Assembly: GCA_934408705.1 (NCBI GenBank) | Contig: CAKRVL010000029.1 | Span: 1 to 28,206, forward strand | From: an uncultured Blautia sp. | GTDB lineage: Bacteria > Bacillota > Clostridia > Lachnospirales > Lachnospiraceae | DNA length: 28,206 nt | Direction of reading: 5' to 3' | Shown here: in pieces, positions 1-10,600 of the stretch | Numbering within the stretch: position 1 is the first letter of the stretch | Layout of the letters: each line of letters starts with the position of its first letter | Translations under genes and position numbers: made by a program | The notes under the pieces: model-generated | Database searches by the model: none | Told to the model about the DNA's origin: nothing | What the model saw: only the letters and a program-made list of their open reading frames with translations

Positions 1-37
1 ATATTTATTATATCAGAAAAGCGGTTCCAACAATAGC

Positions 38-61
38 AAAACCCTGCAAAAGCAGGGCTTT
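38..61 (-). terminator. Probable terminator after the amidase gene
   Basis: A 6-bp GC-rich stem (CCCTGC at 42-47, GCAGGG at 52-57) with an AAAA loop is flanked by A residues on the left and T residues on the right. Read on the minus strand the stem is followed by TTTT, so it can end the leftward rluA-like/amidase transcript about 50 nt past the amidase stop. The T run is short, hence moderate confidence. Confidence 0.5.
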
Positions 62-73
62 GTCTACAGTCTG

Positions 74-103
74 AACGCTCCAGCCAATCTGGAGCGTTTT
101 TTT
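74..103 (+). terminator. Rho-independent terminator, plus strand
   Basis: A perfect 10-bp stem (74-83 with 89-98) with a 5-nt loop runs directly into seven T residues (97-103) on the plus strand. This is a textbook intrinsic terminator for a rightward transcript entering from beyond the left edge; no rightward gene lies inside the window before it. It stands 6 nt from the stop codon of the convergent amidase gene. Confidence 0.8.
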
Positions 104-108
104 GCACA

Positions 109-1242
109 TCAAACAGCATTGCTGATTTTATTAATGCAAATCCCTTTTGCGTCAAATTTATATACATTGCCGGTACTTGATTTCACTGTACAGTTTTTAT
201 ACATTGCACCGGTTTTTGTATTAAAACAATACCATTTTCCGCCATTGTTCAGCCATCCGGTATGTGCCTTTCCATTCTCAGACTTTTCGAAATAATAACG
301 CCCGTCATTTACCGTTTTCCAGCCTGAAAAACGACGTCCCTTTTTGTCTACATAATAGATTCCATCATCCAGATTCAACAGCCTGTTTTTCTGTTTTTTT
401 CCTTTGATATAGTAATAATAATACTTTCCGGATTTTTTCCAGCCATTCTTTTTATCCGGTATTACAGTGTCCTTTTTCGGTTCTATTTGGGATACCTGAT
501 TAAAATAACTTACAATCGCCCTTGCATCTGCCTGTCCTATTTTTTTCAGCTGTTTATTTGTTTTCAAATATTTACCGGCTTCAGATGGATTGGAAACAAA
601 GGCATGTTCAATAATCACTCCCGGAAGATTCTGTTCCACGCTCTGCGCAACAATAGCATAGTAATCTCTTCTTGTCCCATTAGGATAACGGCTTCCATCC
701 TCACTCATTCGATATTCCATTCCACCTGTAGCGGAATATCTCCTGGTCAGTCCCAGTCTTGTCAGTTCTTTTATCACACACTTTCCAAAAAGCTTTTCTT
801 TATCAGCCAGATAAGAGCGATATGTTCCTTTCGAGATCAGCACAGAAGCACCCTTTACATAACGACTTTCGGTAGAGTTTACATGCTGGCTTACCAGAAG
901 ATCTGCACCATAGGATTTTGCTGTAAGTACTCTGGAAACAAGACCTTTATTCTGATTTTTGGTACGTGTCATATAAACTTCTATATCCGGATATTTCTTC
1001 AGTTCCTCCATGGTGTAACAGGCAATTTTCCAGTTAATAACTGATTCCTTATACACATGTCCATTATGTACCTCATAGGATCCGGAATCTGCTCCTCCAT
1101 GACCAGGATCCAGTACCACCACATTCTTCTTGGTAAAGGTTTCTGTTTCTGCTTCTGCGCTGGCAGTGTAAGAACCCCAAATACCAGTCATTACAACTGA
1201 TAAGATAAGCAGTATACCAAACAATATTCTTTTCTTCTGCAT
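109..1242 (-). CDS. Secreted N-acetylmuramoyl-L-alanine amidase (Amidase_3) with cell-wall-binding repeats
   Basis: This protein of 377 residues should cut the bond between muramic acid and L-alanine in peptidoglycan, outside the membrane. Residues 1-29 form a Sec signal peptide ending in an Ala-rich site. The Amidase_3 fold follows: DPGHGG at 45-50 gives zinc ligand His48, Glu66 (in KES) and His120 (in SQHVN) complete the metal site, and Glu212 (in IEHAF) is the expected catalytic acid. From about residue 266 to 370 there are aromatic Gly-Trp repeats (GW at 267, 307 and 329, each followed by a YY-type strand) like choline-binding-type wall-anchoring modules. The start is supported by AAGGAG about 9 nt upstream. 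The gene lies 35 nt downstream of the pseudouridine synthase gene, so the two are probably co-transcribed. The general class is secure; the specific role (cell separation, turnover or sporulation) cannot be told. Confidence 0.9.
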   Translation of the reverse strand: MQKKRILFGILLILSVVMTGIWGSYTASAEAETETFTKKNVVVLDPGHGGADSGSYEVHNGHVYKESVINWKIACYTMEELKKYPDIEVYMTRTKNQNKGLVSRVLTAKSYGADLLVSQHVNSTESRYVKGASVLISKGTYRSYLADKEKLFGKCVIKELTRLGLTRRYSATGGMEYRMSEDGSRYPNGTRRDYYAIVAQSVEQNLPGVIIEHAFVSNPSEAGKYLKTNKQLKKIGQADARAIVSYFNQVSQIEPKKDTVIPDKKNGWKKSGKYYYYYIKGKKQKNRLLNLDDGIYYVDKKGRRFSGWKTVNDGRYYFEKSENGKAHTGWLNNGGKWYCFNTKTGAMYKNCTVKSSTGNVYKFDAKGICINKISNAV

Positions 1243-1277
1243 ATCTCTTTCTCCTTCATATCAAATATAATTTCCCT

Positions 1278-2207
1278 TTAATGATAACAAAATAAACAAA
1301 AATCAGTCGGAAAGGGCGCTTCCAGAACAATTTTTTCATCTGAAAAGGGATGATAAAAAACAAGCTTCCAGGCATGAAGTGCAGCCCTTTTAAACAATTC
1401 CTGGTTTCTCTTTTCATTATACAAAGTGTCACCTAAAAGAGGATATCCAAGACCTGCCATATGAACGCGGATCTGGTGTGTTCGCCCTGTTTCCAGATGG
1501 AGCTGTATAAGAGACTTATTTGAGTAATTTTTCACCACCTTGCAATAAGTAACTGCATTTTTACTTCCCGGCAGTGTACCATCCGGGGAAATCACCATTT
1601 TCACAGGATCATCCGGATCCGGGGCAATTGGGATTTCGATTTTCCGGATACCATTCTCCGGAAATTTTCCCTCCACAATCGCCAGATATGTTTTTTGCAA
1701 TCTTCCCTCTTCCCGCTGTTTCTGCAGTCTTGCCGCCGCAACCTGATTTCTTGCAAATAATAAAATCCCGGAGGTCTCCCTGTCCAGTCTTCCAATAGAA
1801 CGAATTCGGGTAGCTTCCCCTTTGCTTCGAAAATAAGCTGCAATCTGATTGGAAAGACTATCCCTGTAATGGCTTCCGGATGGATGAGTCACTACTCCTG
1901 CAGGTTTATTCACAGCCAAAATATCCTGGTCCTCATACAGGATCTGCAGGTTTTCTGAAAAATCGGATGACTTTTCTGACGGTGACTCCAGCTGTCTGGA
2001 ATCCGTTTCCTTCATCTCCAGACAAACCCGTATCACATCTCCGGAAACTGCACGTTCTGTTACTCTGCACTGTTTCCCGTTTTTACAGATTCCTCCTGTT
2101 CTGAATTTTGCCTGGCTGATCTGCTTCCTGGTAAGTTTAGCCTGAATGAGAAGAAGATCTTCCACTTTACAAGGCTCTGCAGCTTTTATTTCAAGATATC
2201 TTTCCAT
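1278..2207 (-). CDS. RluA-family RNA pseudouridine synthase
   Basis: This enzyme of 309 residues converts specific uridines of rRNA or tRNA to pseudouridine. An S4-like RNA-binding region occupies about residues 1-65, followed by a short linker and then the catalytic domain, which opens with a VNKPAGVVTHP strand at 99-109. The signature GRLDRETSG lies at 139-147 with catalytic Asp142. LETGRTHQIRVH at 238-249 and LHAW at 277-280 are further family motifs. The length fits RluC/RluD-like proteins, but the target base cannot be assigned from sequence alone. The ribosome binding site is weak (an AGG about 10 nt upstream). The gene is divergent from the RsmF-like gene across a 172-bp region and probably leads a two-gene unit with the amidase gene. 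Confidence 0.92.
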   Translation of the reverse strand: MERYLEIKAAEPCKVEDLLLIQAKLTRKQISQAKFRTGGICKNGKQCRVTERAVSGDVIRVCLEMKETDSRQLESPSEKSSDFSENLQILYEDQDILAVNKPAGVVTHPSGSHYRDSLSNQIAAYFRSKGEATRIRSIGRLDRETSGILLFARNQVAAARLQKQREEGRLQKTYLAIVEGKFPENGIRKIEIPIAPDPDDPVKMVISPDGTLPGSKNAVTYCKVVKNYSNKSLIQLHLETGRTHQIRVHMAGLGYPLLGDTLYNEKRNQELFKRAALHAWKLVFYHPFSDEKIVLEAPFPTDFCLFCYH

Positions 2208-2253
2208 ATTATCAAACCTGTCGCTTTACTTTGTTTTTCATATGATACCACGC

Positions 2254-2274
2254 TATAGTGTAACACAAACTATA
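2254..2274. promoter_or_regulatory. Inverted repeat in the rluA-like/rsmF-like divergent region
   Basis: Perfect 6-bp arms TATAGT and ACTATA are separated by 9 bp, with a nested GTGT-A-ACAC. It lies 47 nt upstream of the pseudouridine synthase start, where that gene's promoter should be, and could be an operator. The arms are short and AT-rich, so chance is possible. Confidence 0.3.
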
Positions 2275-2315
2275 TTTTTATAAAATCCCTGATTTTCTCA
2301 ATTGCAGTTATGTGT

Positions 2316-2344
2316 TTGACTTATACCTGCTCATCTATTATACT
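2316..2344 (+). promoter_or_regulatory. Sigma-A promoter of the RsmF-like gene
   Basis: TTGACT at 2316-2321 and TATACT at 2339-2344 are separated by exactly 17 bp, and each has five of six consensus bases. Transcription should start near 2351, just before AAGGAG (2366-2371) and the ATG at 2380. Confidence 0.8.
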
Positions 2345-2379
2345 GTTAAATCAGAATACAAAAATAAGGAGTTTTCCCT

Positions 2380-3789
2380 ATGGATTCAGATAAATTATCA
2401 GTTCTGCCACAGGCCTTTCTTCACAGAATGAAGGACATGCTTGGCGAAGACTATGAAGCCTTCCTGGCAGCTTATGAACAGCCGCGTACTTATGGACTCC
2501 GGGTAAATACAGCCAGAATTTCCTGCGAGGAGTTTGAAAGGATAGTTCCTTTTCCCGTAAAAAGAATTCCCTGGATTTCCAACGGATATTTTTATGATGA
2601 AGATGTGCGGCCTTCCAGATGTCCCCTTTACCAGGCCGGACTCTACTATCTTCAGGAGCCAAGCGCCATGACACCGGCCTCCCGTATTCCCATTAAGCCT
2701 GGAGAATATGTGCTGGATATGTGTGCTGCTCCTGGCGGAAAGGCAACAGCAGCCGGTTCTGCATTAAGAGGAGAAGGGCTTCTGGTTGCCAACGATATCA
2801 GCACGACAAGAGCAAGGGCTCTGCTCCGGAATCTGGAGCTTTTCGGAATACCGAACCTTTTTGTGGCAAATGAAAAGCCAGAGAAGCTGGCAAAGAATTT
2901 TCCTGAATTTTTCCACAAAATCATTCTGGACGCACCATGCTCCGGAGAGGGTATGTTCCGTAAGGAGGAGGCACTTGCCCGGGATTGGACACCGGAAAAG
3001 TCAGAGGAGCTTTCCCAGATTCAGAAACAGCTTTGCCTGAATGCCGCGGATATGCTGCAGCCTGGAGGACTGCTCCTTTATTCCACCTGCACATTTGCAC
3101 CTGCCGAGGATGAGCAGGTTATTTCCTGGCTTCTTCGTGAGCGTCCCCAGCTCTCTCTTGTTTCAATGGAAGGTTATGAAGGCTTTTCCACCGGCAGATC
3201 TAAGTGGGGAGATGGAAATCCACAGCTGGAGAAATGTATCCGCATCTTTCCACATAAAATGCAAGGAGAAGGACATTTCCTGGCACTTCTCAAAAAAGAA
3301 GGATTGGCTGGTCCATCGGCTGGAGCCGGTAAAAATGTGCGTCTGTCAGCAGATGTCCGGAAATATATAGAAATGTTTTTTGAGGAGATCGGAATGAAGA
3401 CTCTGGGAGGACAGCCCTTTGACTGGAACAGAGTTGAGGTACGGGCAGATAAGGTTTATTATCTTCCTGCTGTTTCCTGTAATTTCAGAGGTCTGACCTT
3501 TATTCGAAATGGACTCTATCTTGGAGATTTGAAAAAGAATCGTTTTGAGCCTTCCCAGCCACTGGCTCTGGCATTTCGTAAGGATGAAGCCGAAGCTGTA
3601 ATTTCTCTTTCTGTAGATGATCCAAGACTGGAGCGCTACCTGAAGGGAGAGACACTTATTATTGAGCCTGATGAAGCAGCACACGCCAAAGGATGGCATT
3701 TGCTTTGTGTAGAAGGATATCCTTTAGGATTCGGAAAGCTGGTTAACGGAACCTTAAAAAATAAATACCCGGCAGGATGGCGGGTTTAA
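2380..3789 (+). CDS. RsmF/RsmB-type rRNA cytosine-5 methyltransferase
   Basis: This protein of 469 residues should transfer a methyl group from S-adenosylmethionine to carbon 5 of a cytosine in rRNA. The NOL1/NOP2/Sun catalytic core covers about residues 1-300: the SAM-binding loop DMCAAPGGK is at 113-121, the DAPCSGEG motif at 184-191 carries Cys187 that helps release product, and STCTF at 235-239 carries the catalytic Cys237. The C-terminal third looks like the extra RNA-binding domains of the RsmF (YebU) branch, which plain RsmB proteins lack. A strong ribosome binding site AAGGAG (2366-2371) and a near-consensus promoter precede it, and a strong terminator follows, so it is a one-gene unit. 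RsmF and other Firmicute NSUN paralogues differ in target, so the exact base is uncertain. Confidence 0.9.
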   Translation: MDSDKLSVLPQAFLHRMKDMLGEDYEAFLAAYEQPRTYGLRVNTARISCEEFERIVPFPVKRIPWISNGYFYDEDVRPSRCPLYQAGLYYLQEPSAMTPASRIPIKPGEYVLDMCAAPGGKATAAGSALRGEGLLVANDISTTRARALLRNLELFGIPNLFVANEKPEKLAKNFPEFFHKIILDAPCSGEGMFRKEEALARDWTPEKSEELSQIQKQLCLNAADMLQPGGLLLYSTCTFAPAEDEQVISWLLRERPQLSLVSMEGYEGFSTGRSKWGDGNPQLEKCIRIFPHKMQGEGHFLALLKKEGLAGPSAGAGKNVRLSADVRKYIEMFFEEIGMKTLGGQPFDWNRVEVRADKVYYLPAVSCNFRGLTFIRNGLYLGDLKKNRFEPSQPLALAFRKDEAEAVISLSVDDPRLERYLKGETLIIEPDEAAHAKGWHLLCVEGYPLGFGKLVNGTLKNKYPAGWRV

Positions 3790-3825
3790 ATGCCCATCTG
3801 TTTTACTTAAATTTTCCCATTTGCT

Positions 3826-3867
3826 GGAAATGGGGGATGCCGTATACCGCGTCCCCCATTTTTTTTG
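3826..3867 (+). terminator. Strong terminator between convergent rsmF-like and addA genes
   Basis: Bases 3828-3840 pair with 3849-3861 (about 13 bp including GGGGG:CCCCC), with an 8-nt loop and a run of eight T residues at 3859-3866. It ends the rightward methyltransferase transcript. Read leftward, the stem is followed only by TTT, so it is at best a weak terminator for addBA. Confidence 0.85.
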
Positions 3868-3880
3868 CAAAATTTTACAA

Positions 3881-6800
3881 CTATAATAACAATATTGCCT
3901 TTTTCAGTGCAAAAGAATAAATGTATTTTTCCTTCACTTTTCGTCCGGTCATTCTCTGAAGTGCCCTGGCATAATCCTCCAGCTGAGTATGATACAGGTC
4001 TATCAGCTTCTTTTCATCCCCTTTTCTCACATGGTCTGTCTTATAATCTACCAGAACGATTTCATCTTCTTCCAGAAAATAAGCATCAATGATTCCCTGT
4101 ACCAGCACACGTTCCTTAGGATCCCAGCTGCCATCAATTTCAGCCGCACTGCAGGATATTACAAAGGGCTGCTCACGAAATAGTCTGTCGGATAACGCAG
4201 CTATTTTCATTCTATGACCAAGCTTGCATTCTACAAAAAACCTGAGGTCTGAAATCCTGATACAGTTTCCTTCTGATTCAGATAGTTTTTTATTCCGGAT
4301 CAAAGCTGTGATCTGCTCTTCCAGCTGTCTGTCACTGTCCGTTTTATCGTACTCCAAGCACTCCATAACACGATGATATGCAGTACCTCTGGCCGAACCA
4401 GTAAACTCCTCTTCCGCCTTTTGTTCCTCAATGAAACGTGGAATAAGCGGTACGATATCCGGCTCAAAAAAGGCAGCCTCCTCTATATCAGCCTCCTCAT
4501 GATAGCTTCTTTTCTTAAGCTCTGACACACTGACCTTTACCGGAATATCCTTGCGATACTCGTAAGGATACACGTATTCAAACCGTTTCTTCAGTTCTTC
4601 CCTGATTCCGGAATCTACGGTTCTCCCGCTATCCCAGTTTTCAAGAATATCATCCTCTATCTGACCGGATACCTGCTCCACCACCTCTGCTTCCGTCAGC
4701 ATCCGGGCTGTGATTCTCTTTACCTGGAACTCAGAAGAATCCTCATAAAAAGGATTGTCACACTCAGGCAACAGGCCAAACTCCTGATACAGACTATCCA
4801 TGCAACGATGTCTGGCAAGTGCAGGCAGCACATAATCCCAAAACGTATTTCCGCTTCGTCTCATTCCGGCAGGAAGCAGCTCCTGATAATTTTCCCTTAA
4901 TCTGGATAAAGAGCGCAGTTCCTTTTCCAGATTTCCTATGGTTCCGATCATGATCAGCTTCTCCTTGGCACGGGTAAGGGCAACATAAAGAATACGCAGC
5001 TCTTCTCCAAGAGCCTCCTCCTTAAGCTTCCGACGGATCACTTCCTTGTGCAGAGTTGGAACGATCATTCTGCGATCAGGTAAAATAGCATCAACTCCAA
5101 GCCCATGATCTGAATGAATAAGAAGCTTACTTTTCAGCTCCTGCGTATTAAACTGCTTTCCCATTCCTGCAAGGATCACAATTGGAAACTCCAGTCCCTT
5201 ACTTTTATGGATGGTCATGATCTCTACTGAACCATCTCCCGCACCGGCAAGATTAACCTCTCCATAATCTATTTCATACTTCTGCAGATGTCCAATATAT
5301 CGTACAAAGTTAAACAGCCCACGGTAGCTTGTCTTTTCATAATCCATAGCTTTTTCCACCAGCATGGCAAGATTGGCGCTTCGCTGTGCACCATTTGGCA
5401 AAGCCTTCGCATAGCTGCCATATCCTGTTCTGCGAAGTATCTCCAGGATCAGCTCATGGACAGGAGTATACACTGCAAGATCTCTCATTTCATTTAATAA
5501 ATCAATAAACCTTTCCAGCTTCTCACGCAGACACTCCCATGCCTCTCTTGACAGGCTGCTATTATCCCCTGCGTTATTTTCTTCATGGTCAGCCAGAAAG
5601 CTTAGTACACTCTCATAGATCATTCCATCCGGATACTCTTTTCTCAGCACAGCAAGCTCCTGTGTAGTACAGCCAACAAGGGGGGAGCGAAGAACACCTG
5701 TAAGCGGAATATCCTGCAACGGATTGTCACAGACCTGAAGATAATTCAAAATAGTAACCACCTCAAGAGCGGAAAAATAGCCGGTCTTTGAAGCTGAATA
5801 TACCGGAATCCCATGGGCAGATAACACTTCAGTAAAGGTTTCTGACCACCCTGAGGCACTGCGAAGGAGAATTACAATATCACCATAACGGGCAGGCCTG
5901 TATTCTCCAGTTTCTTTATCAAGAACCTGCTCCCTGCCTACGATTTCCCTGATCCTGTGAGAAATGGCAAGAGCCTCCAGTTCGACTCTGTCCTGTCCTT
6001 CCGGTAGTTCCTCTAATTCTTCAGAATCCTTTTCCACAAGAAGCACCTCTGTAGAAAGGAAACGCTCCTGATTTCCTTCCGGAAACTGCGCTCCAGGGTA
6101 AAGAGCGGCAGCTTTGTCATAGGCAATACCTCCCAGATCCTCTCCCATGATCTGACGGAAAATAAAATTGGCAGAATCCAGGACCTGGGAACGGCTTCGA
6201 AAATTTTTGTGCAGGTCAATTCTCTGTTCCTCACTGTCCGTTAAACTGTACTTTTTATATTTTTCCATAAAAAGCTCAGGTCTGGCAAGGCGAAAACGGT
6301 AAATACTCTGCTTCACATCCCCTACCATAAAAATGTTTTTCCTTCCATCCGCCCAGCCAGATACGCAGTTTGTGATCATTTCCTGTACCAGGTTACTATC
6401 CTGATATTCATCTACCATGACTTCATCATATTTTAGGGAAAGCTCACGGGCAGCCGGACTCATCCGTACCTCGTCATCTTTACGCTCTACCAGGATATTT
6501 AGGGCAAGATGCTCCATATCGTTAAAGTCCAGAATGTTCTTTTCCCGTTTTTTTTCACCATACATGCGGATAAATTCTCTTGTAAGCTCCACCAGCATTT
6601 CCACAGGTTCCCTGCAGGCATCAAGAAGCTGGGGAAGCTCCTCTTCCTTCACTGTAAAATACCGGGTTCCTATATCTTTTAAAATTCCTTTTGCATTTTC
6701 CCGAAGCTCCTTTACCTGTTCCTTTAAGTCATCATCCACCGGCACTTCCGGTTTCTTTCTGGAAAGAGTTGCAAAAGAAGGCTTTCCAAGAAGCGCACCT

Positions 6801-7618
6801 GCTCCGTCAAAATCTCCGGCTTTCACCCTTTCCTCTGCATCCCGGATAAGAAGCTGATCACATATCAAGGCATCATCGTACAGATAGGGGCCTCCTGTCA
6901 GCCCGCAAAGTTTTCTTGCCTCCTCGAGGAGCATTTTTGCCTGGTTCAAATCCTCGGATACGTTTTTCCATAACAATTCCATCCATTTTGATGTTTTAAT
7001 AGTGTTAATATCTGTATTTTCATAACTATCCATACATTTTTTCAGCCATATGTCAGGGTAAGGATTACTCATGGCTGTATCATAAAGAGAATAGATCAGC
7101 CCCTTAATTCCTTCATCATCTTTGCCGGAAGCATAGCACTCAATAAAATACTTGAATTTCTCATCTCCACTGGCATAATAGGCTTCCAGAAGCTCCTTCA
7201 TTACATCTTCCTTCAGAAGCTTCAATTCCCCATCCTCCCCTGTCCTGTAACCGGGATCCAGGCCGATAAGATGAAAGTAATTCCGGATCACATAAGCACA
7301 AAAACCGTCTATGGTGGTTATCTGCGCATTATGGATCAAAGTGGTCTGCCTCTGAAGGTGCTCGTTATCCGGATTCTCATACAGAGCTTCCTCAAGAGCT
7401 GTGGCGATTCTCTGCCGCATCTCTCCGGCAGCCGCCCTCGTAAAGGTCATGATCAGCAATCTGTCAATATCTACCGGATGCTCAGGATCCATGACCTTGC
7501 TCAGAATACGCTGTACAAGCACCGCTGTCTTACCTGAACCAGCAGCAGCGCTGACCAGAATATTCCTGCCTCGTAAATTAATAACCTGCTCCTGTTCCTT
7601 CGTCCACTTTACTGCCAT
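3881..7618 (-). CDS. addA: AddA, helicase-nuclease subunit of the AddAB recombination complex
   Basis: AddA (1245 residues) is the UvrD-like 3'-to-5' helicase and nuclease subunit of AddAB. With AddB it resects double-strand DNA ends and, at a Chi site, produces a 3' tail for RecA. Walker A AAGSGKT is at 25-31, the Walker B/motif II DEYQD at 403-407, and VGDVKQSIYRFR at 432-443 is motif III. The RecB-like nuclease is C-terminal: Asp1178 (in GIIDAYF) and the DYKTD motif at 1191-1195 are metal and catalytic residues. All key motifs are intact and the length is typical. Its ATG overlaps the addB stop codon by one base (TAATG), so translation is probably coupled and subunits made in equal amounts. 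Assignment is very secure. Confidence 0.98.
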   Translation of the reverse strand: MAVKWTKEQEQVINLRGRNILVSAAAGSGKTAVLVQRILSKVMDPEHPVDIDRLLIMTFTRAAAGEMRQRIATALEEALYENPDNEHLQRQTTLIHNAQITTIDGFCAYVIRNYFHLIGLDPGYRTGEDGELKLLKEDVMKELLEAYYASGDEKFKYFIECYASGKDDEGIKGLIYSLYDTAMSNPYPDIWLKKCMDSYENTDINTIKTSKWMELLWKNVSEDLNQAKMLLEEARKLCGLTGGPYLYDDALICDQLLIRDAEERVKAGDFDGAGALLGKPSFATLSRKKPEVPVDDDLKEQVKELRENAKGILKDIGTRYFTVKEEELPQLLDACREPVEMLVELTREFIRMYGEKKREKNILDFNDMEHLALNILVERKDDEVRMSPAARELSLKYDEVMVDEYQDSNLVQEMITNCVSGWADGRKNIFMVGDVKQSIYRFRLARPELFMEKYKKYSLTDSEEQRIDLHKNFRSRSQVLDSANFIFRQIMGEDLGGIAYDKAAALYPGAQFPEGNQERFLSTEVLLVEKDSEELEELPEGQDRVELEALAISHRIREIVGREQVLDKETGEYRPARYGDIVILLRSASGWSETFTEVLSAHGIPVYSASKTGYFSALEVVTILNYLQVCDNPLQDIPLTGVLRSPLVGCTTQELAVLRKEYPDGMIYESVLSFLADHEENNAGDNSSLSREAWECLREKLERFIDLLNEMRDLAVYTPVHELILEILRRTGYGSYAKALPNGAQRSANLAMLVEKAMDYEKTSYRGLFNFVRYIGHLQKYEIDYGEVNLAGAGDGSVEIMTIHKSKGLEFPIVILAGMGKQFNTQELKSKLLIHSDHGLGVDAILPDRRMIVPTLHKEVIRRKLKEEALGEELRILYVALTRAKEKLIMIGTIGNLEKELRSLSRLRENYQELLPAGMRRSGNTFWDYVLPALARHRCMDSLYQEFGLLPECDNPFYEDSSEFQVKRITARMLTEAEVVEQVSGQIEDDILENWDSGRTVDSGIREELKKRFEYVYPYEYRKDIPVKVSVSELKKRSYHEEADIEEAAFFEPDIVPLIPRFIEEQKAEEEFTGSARGTAYHRVMECLEYDKTDSDRQLEEQITALIRNKKLSESEGNCIRISDLRFFVECKLGHRMKIAALSDRLFREQPFVISCSAAEIDGSWDPKERVLVQGIIDAYFLEEDEIVLVDYKTDHVRKGDEKKLIDLYHTQLEDYARALQRMTGRKVKEKYIYSFALKKAILLL

Positions 7619-10600
7619 TACTGGTTCACCTCCTTCTCAAAAGCATTCCAAAGCTCCTCGTCTGTAAAGCTCTTCAGCCTGCGGAACTCATAGCCCGGTA
7701 TTTTCATGTCAAAGCCACATACACTACTGTAAGGGCAGTATGTGCAGGCATTTTTCGTTCCCAGTGCATACGGAGAAACCTGGGCATCTCCTTCCACAAT
7801 AGACTGTCTGATATGGGAAATCTTTGTTTTTACATATCGGTTCAGAAGATCAAACTGCTCTCTTGTTGCCACAGAAGAGCTTTTATAAAAGCTGCCATCC
7901 TTTTTAATGGACACTGGCAAAGAAACCAGAGTACTGTCCATTTTTTCAGCCAGTTCCCGGTCTGCCTGTACAAGACCATTCATCTTCAGCTTTTTCAGAA
8001 CCTCCTCCTGGACTTTTTCCACATCTGCATCTATTTTTTCTTTGATCATAGGATCCTGAATATTGTAATAAAATACTCCTGCCGGAATCACCTCTTTATC
8101 CTTATGCTTGTTCTTCTCCACATTAAGGGCACCATCCATGTAGATCATTAACTGCAGCTGCAGCCCATGATACAAAGAAACCAGGTCAAAGGATGTGTTT
8201 CCGGTCTTATAATCGATCACACGCACATATAACTTGCCGTCCTCAGTCTCCATGGTATCCACCCGGTCAATTCTGCCTCCCTGGAAAGACACTTCAACCT
8301 CCTCGGGCTCAAATTCTCCTGATCTGAGCTGTTCCTGGATAGCCCAGACAGTTCTTCTCACCATCCGCTTTGTACGCTGGATCATATATTCATTACGGGC
8401 ACTGCTTTTCAAAATAGTGTTTCCATAGTCAGCAGCTACAATCTCTACCAGACGGTCTGCAATTTCATCTCTTTTTTCGGAAGATAGCTCTTTCAGAAAA
8501 AGCTTCTCCTTCTTAATCTCTTTAAACAGCTTTTCCAGAACCTTATGCATAATATTTCCCATATCCATAGCACGGAATTCATATTCTGCCCTCTGGGTAA
8601 GCTTCAGACCATACTGCAGAAAATGAGCAAATGCACAGGCAGAATAACGTTCCAGCCTGGTAGCACTGTATGGAGATATCTCCCCGTACAAAACCTTTGC
8701 CACACTTTCGCTGATCACATCTGCTGGCTTACGTGTTCTGGAAGCATCTACCAGCTTTCTTACTAATGTCCCATATTTCGGACTCATAAGATACCAGTTG
8801 TACAGTTCGCAATAGAAAGGATCTCCTTTTCCCACAGCGCCTTCAGAAAGCCCCTTCAGAAAGCATTCAATACCAGTTCCCGGAAGCTCCATACCATTCA
8901 GGGTAAATTCCTCAGCTTGTGCATTTCTTACAATAAGCCGGGGGTAAAGCGCCTGGATACTATGGATCAGATATGCCGGACTTACAGGCTCTCCCTTCCC
9001 ATTAGAAAAGCAGTAAGACAGACAAAGATACCTGCTTGGCTTTGTCAGGTTCAGATATAGATAAAAACGCTGAGTATTCATCAGTTCCTTAGGTCCTGGT
9101 GCCAGTTCCATTCCCTCACCTGCAAAAAATTCCCTGTCCATCTGTGTAAGGATCCCGCCTGAATCTGTATTTTTCGGAATATTTCCCTCATTTACCCCCA
9201 CGAAGAACAATGCCTTAATCTCCTTCAGACGTGTTCTTTCCATATCACCGATCAGTACCTGATCCATACTGGGTGGGATCAAAGCAACCTTCGACTTGGC
9301 AAAGCCTGTCTCCAGCAGCTGGGTAAATTCTATTCTCGTAATCTCTTCCTCTCCCAGGATCTCCACCATCCGGTCAAGCAATTCCATAACAATCCCATAT
9401 ATTTGTGCGTATTCCTTCTCCAGTGCTTTTTCTCCCTTTTTCTGGAAAAGGAGCTCCTGCGCCTTCAGTTTTTTCTGGATCTCACAATCTGTTATAAACT
9501 GATATAAACTATAACAATATTCACATACTTTCTTTTTTCCACCGGAAAAGCCCTGTACCAGGGACTGTACCTCGTCTAAAAATTTTTCACGGTATTCATT
9601 CAGAACCTGAATGTCCTCCGTATTCATAGTCCGATATGTTCTTATCCATTTTTCAGACCATTTTCCATAACCCCGTATCCCCAGTGCCAGCACATAATTC
9701 TCCAGCATATCCACCTGTGCCCTGGTAAGCCCGGACATGCCGCAGCGCAGATAACGGAAAACACTCTCATAAGAAAAGCCCTTCGTTACCATCTCCAATG
9801 CTGCACGGATATACTCAATAAATGGATTCATAAGGATGGTATGCTTCTCATCCAGGAAATATGGTATTCCTGATTCATCAAAGACCTGGGAAGCAATGCT
9901 TTTGTAAGCTTCCAGATTACCGGTGATCACCGCAATCTCCCCATATTTCAGATTCTCCTCCCGGATCATACGCCTGATTCTTCTTGCCGTTTCCTCCAGC
10001 TCCTTCACAGGAGATTCTGCTGCAAAAACACTTATCTCCTGCTGGTCTTCTTCATAAACAGCTCTTCGATATCGAAAAAGATGCTGTTCTAGAAAGCCAA
10101 GAGCAGGAGAAGCTCCAAAGCGTCCCTGGCCGGCCTCTTTTAAAAGAACCGGCTCATCCAGATCATTGGTAAGTCCCGACAGAGTATGTATCATTTTTCT
10201 GCTCATAAAAAAAAGCTGGTGCGGCTTTCCCTTCTGTAACGGATTCTCCCTTGCATCCAGAGTCACAGTCACCAGCACCTTGTCACAGACATTAAGAAGC
10301 TCTCTTATCACATTCATCTGCACCGGGGTAAAACCAGTGAAGCCATCCAGAAGAAGAACAGAATTTTTCAGCTTTTTGGAAAACGGGACAGCCTTTTTTA
10401 AGGCATCCATAACTCCCTCACCAGTCATATAATGCCCTTCCAGATATTGGAGAAAAGCCTGATAAAGCACCCCTACATCCTGCATTTTCATATGAAGCAG
10501 AGAGTTCTGGCCTGTTTTTTCAACCAGCTCCGACAACTCCTCTTCCTGGATATCGTACTGCATAAATTCTGAAATCAGGGATTTCACCTCATCCAAATAC

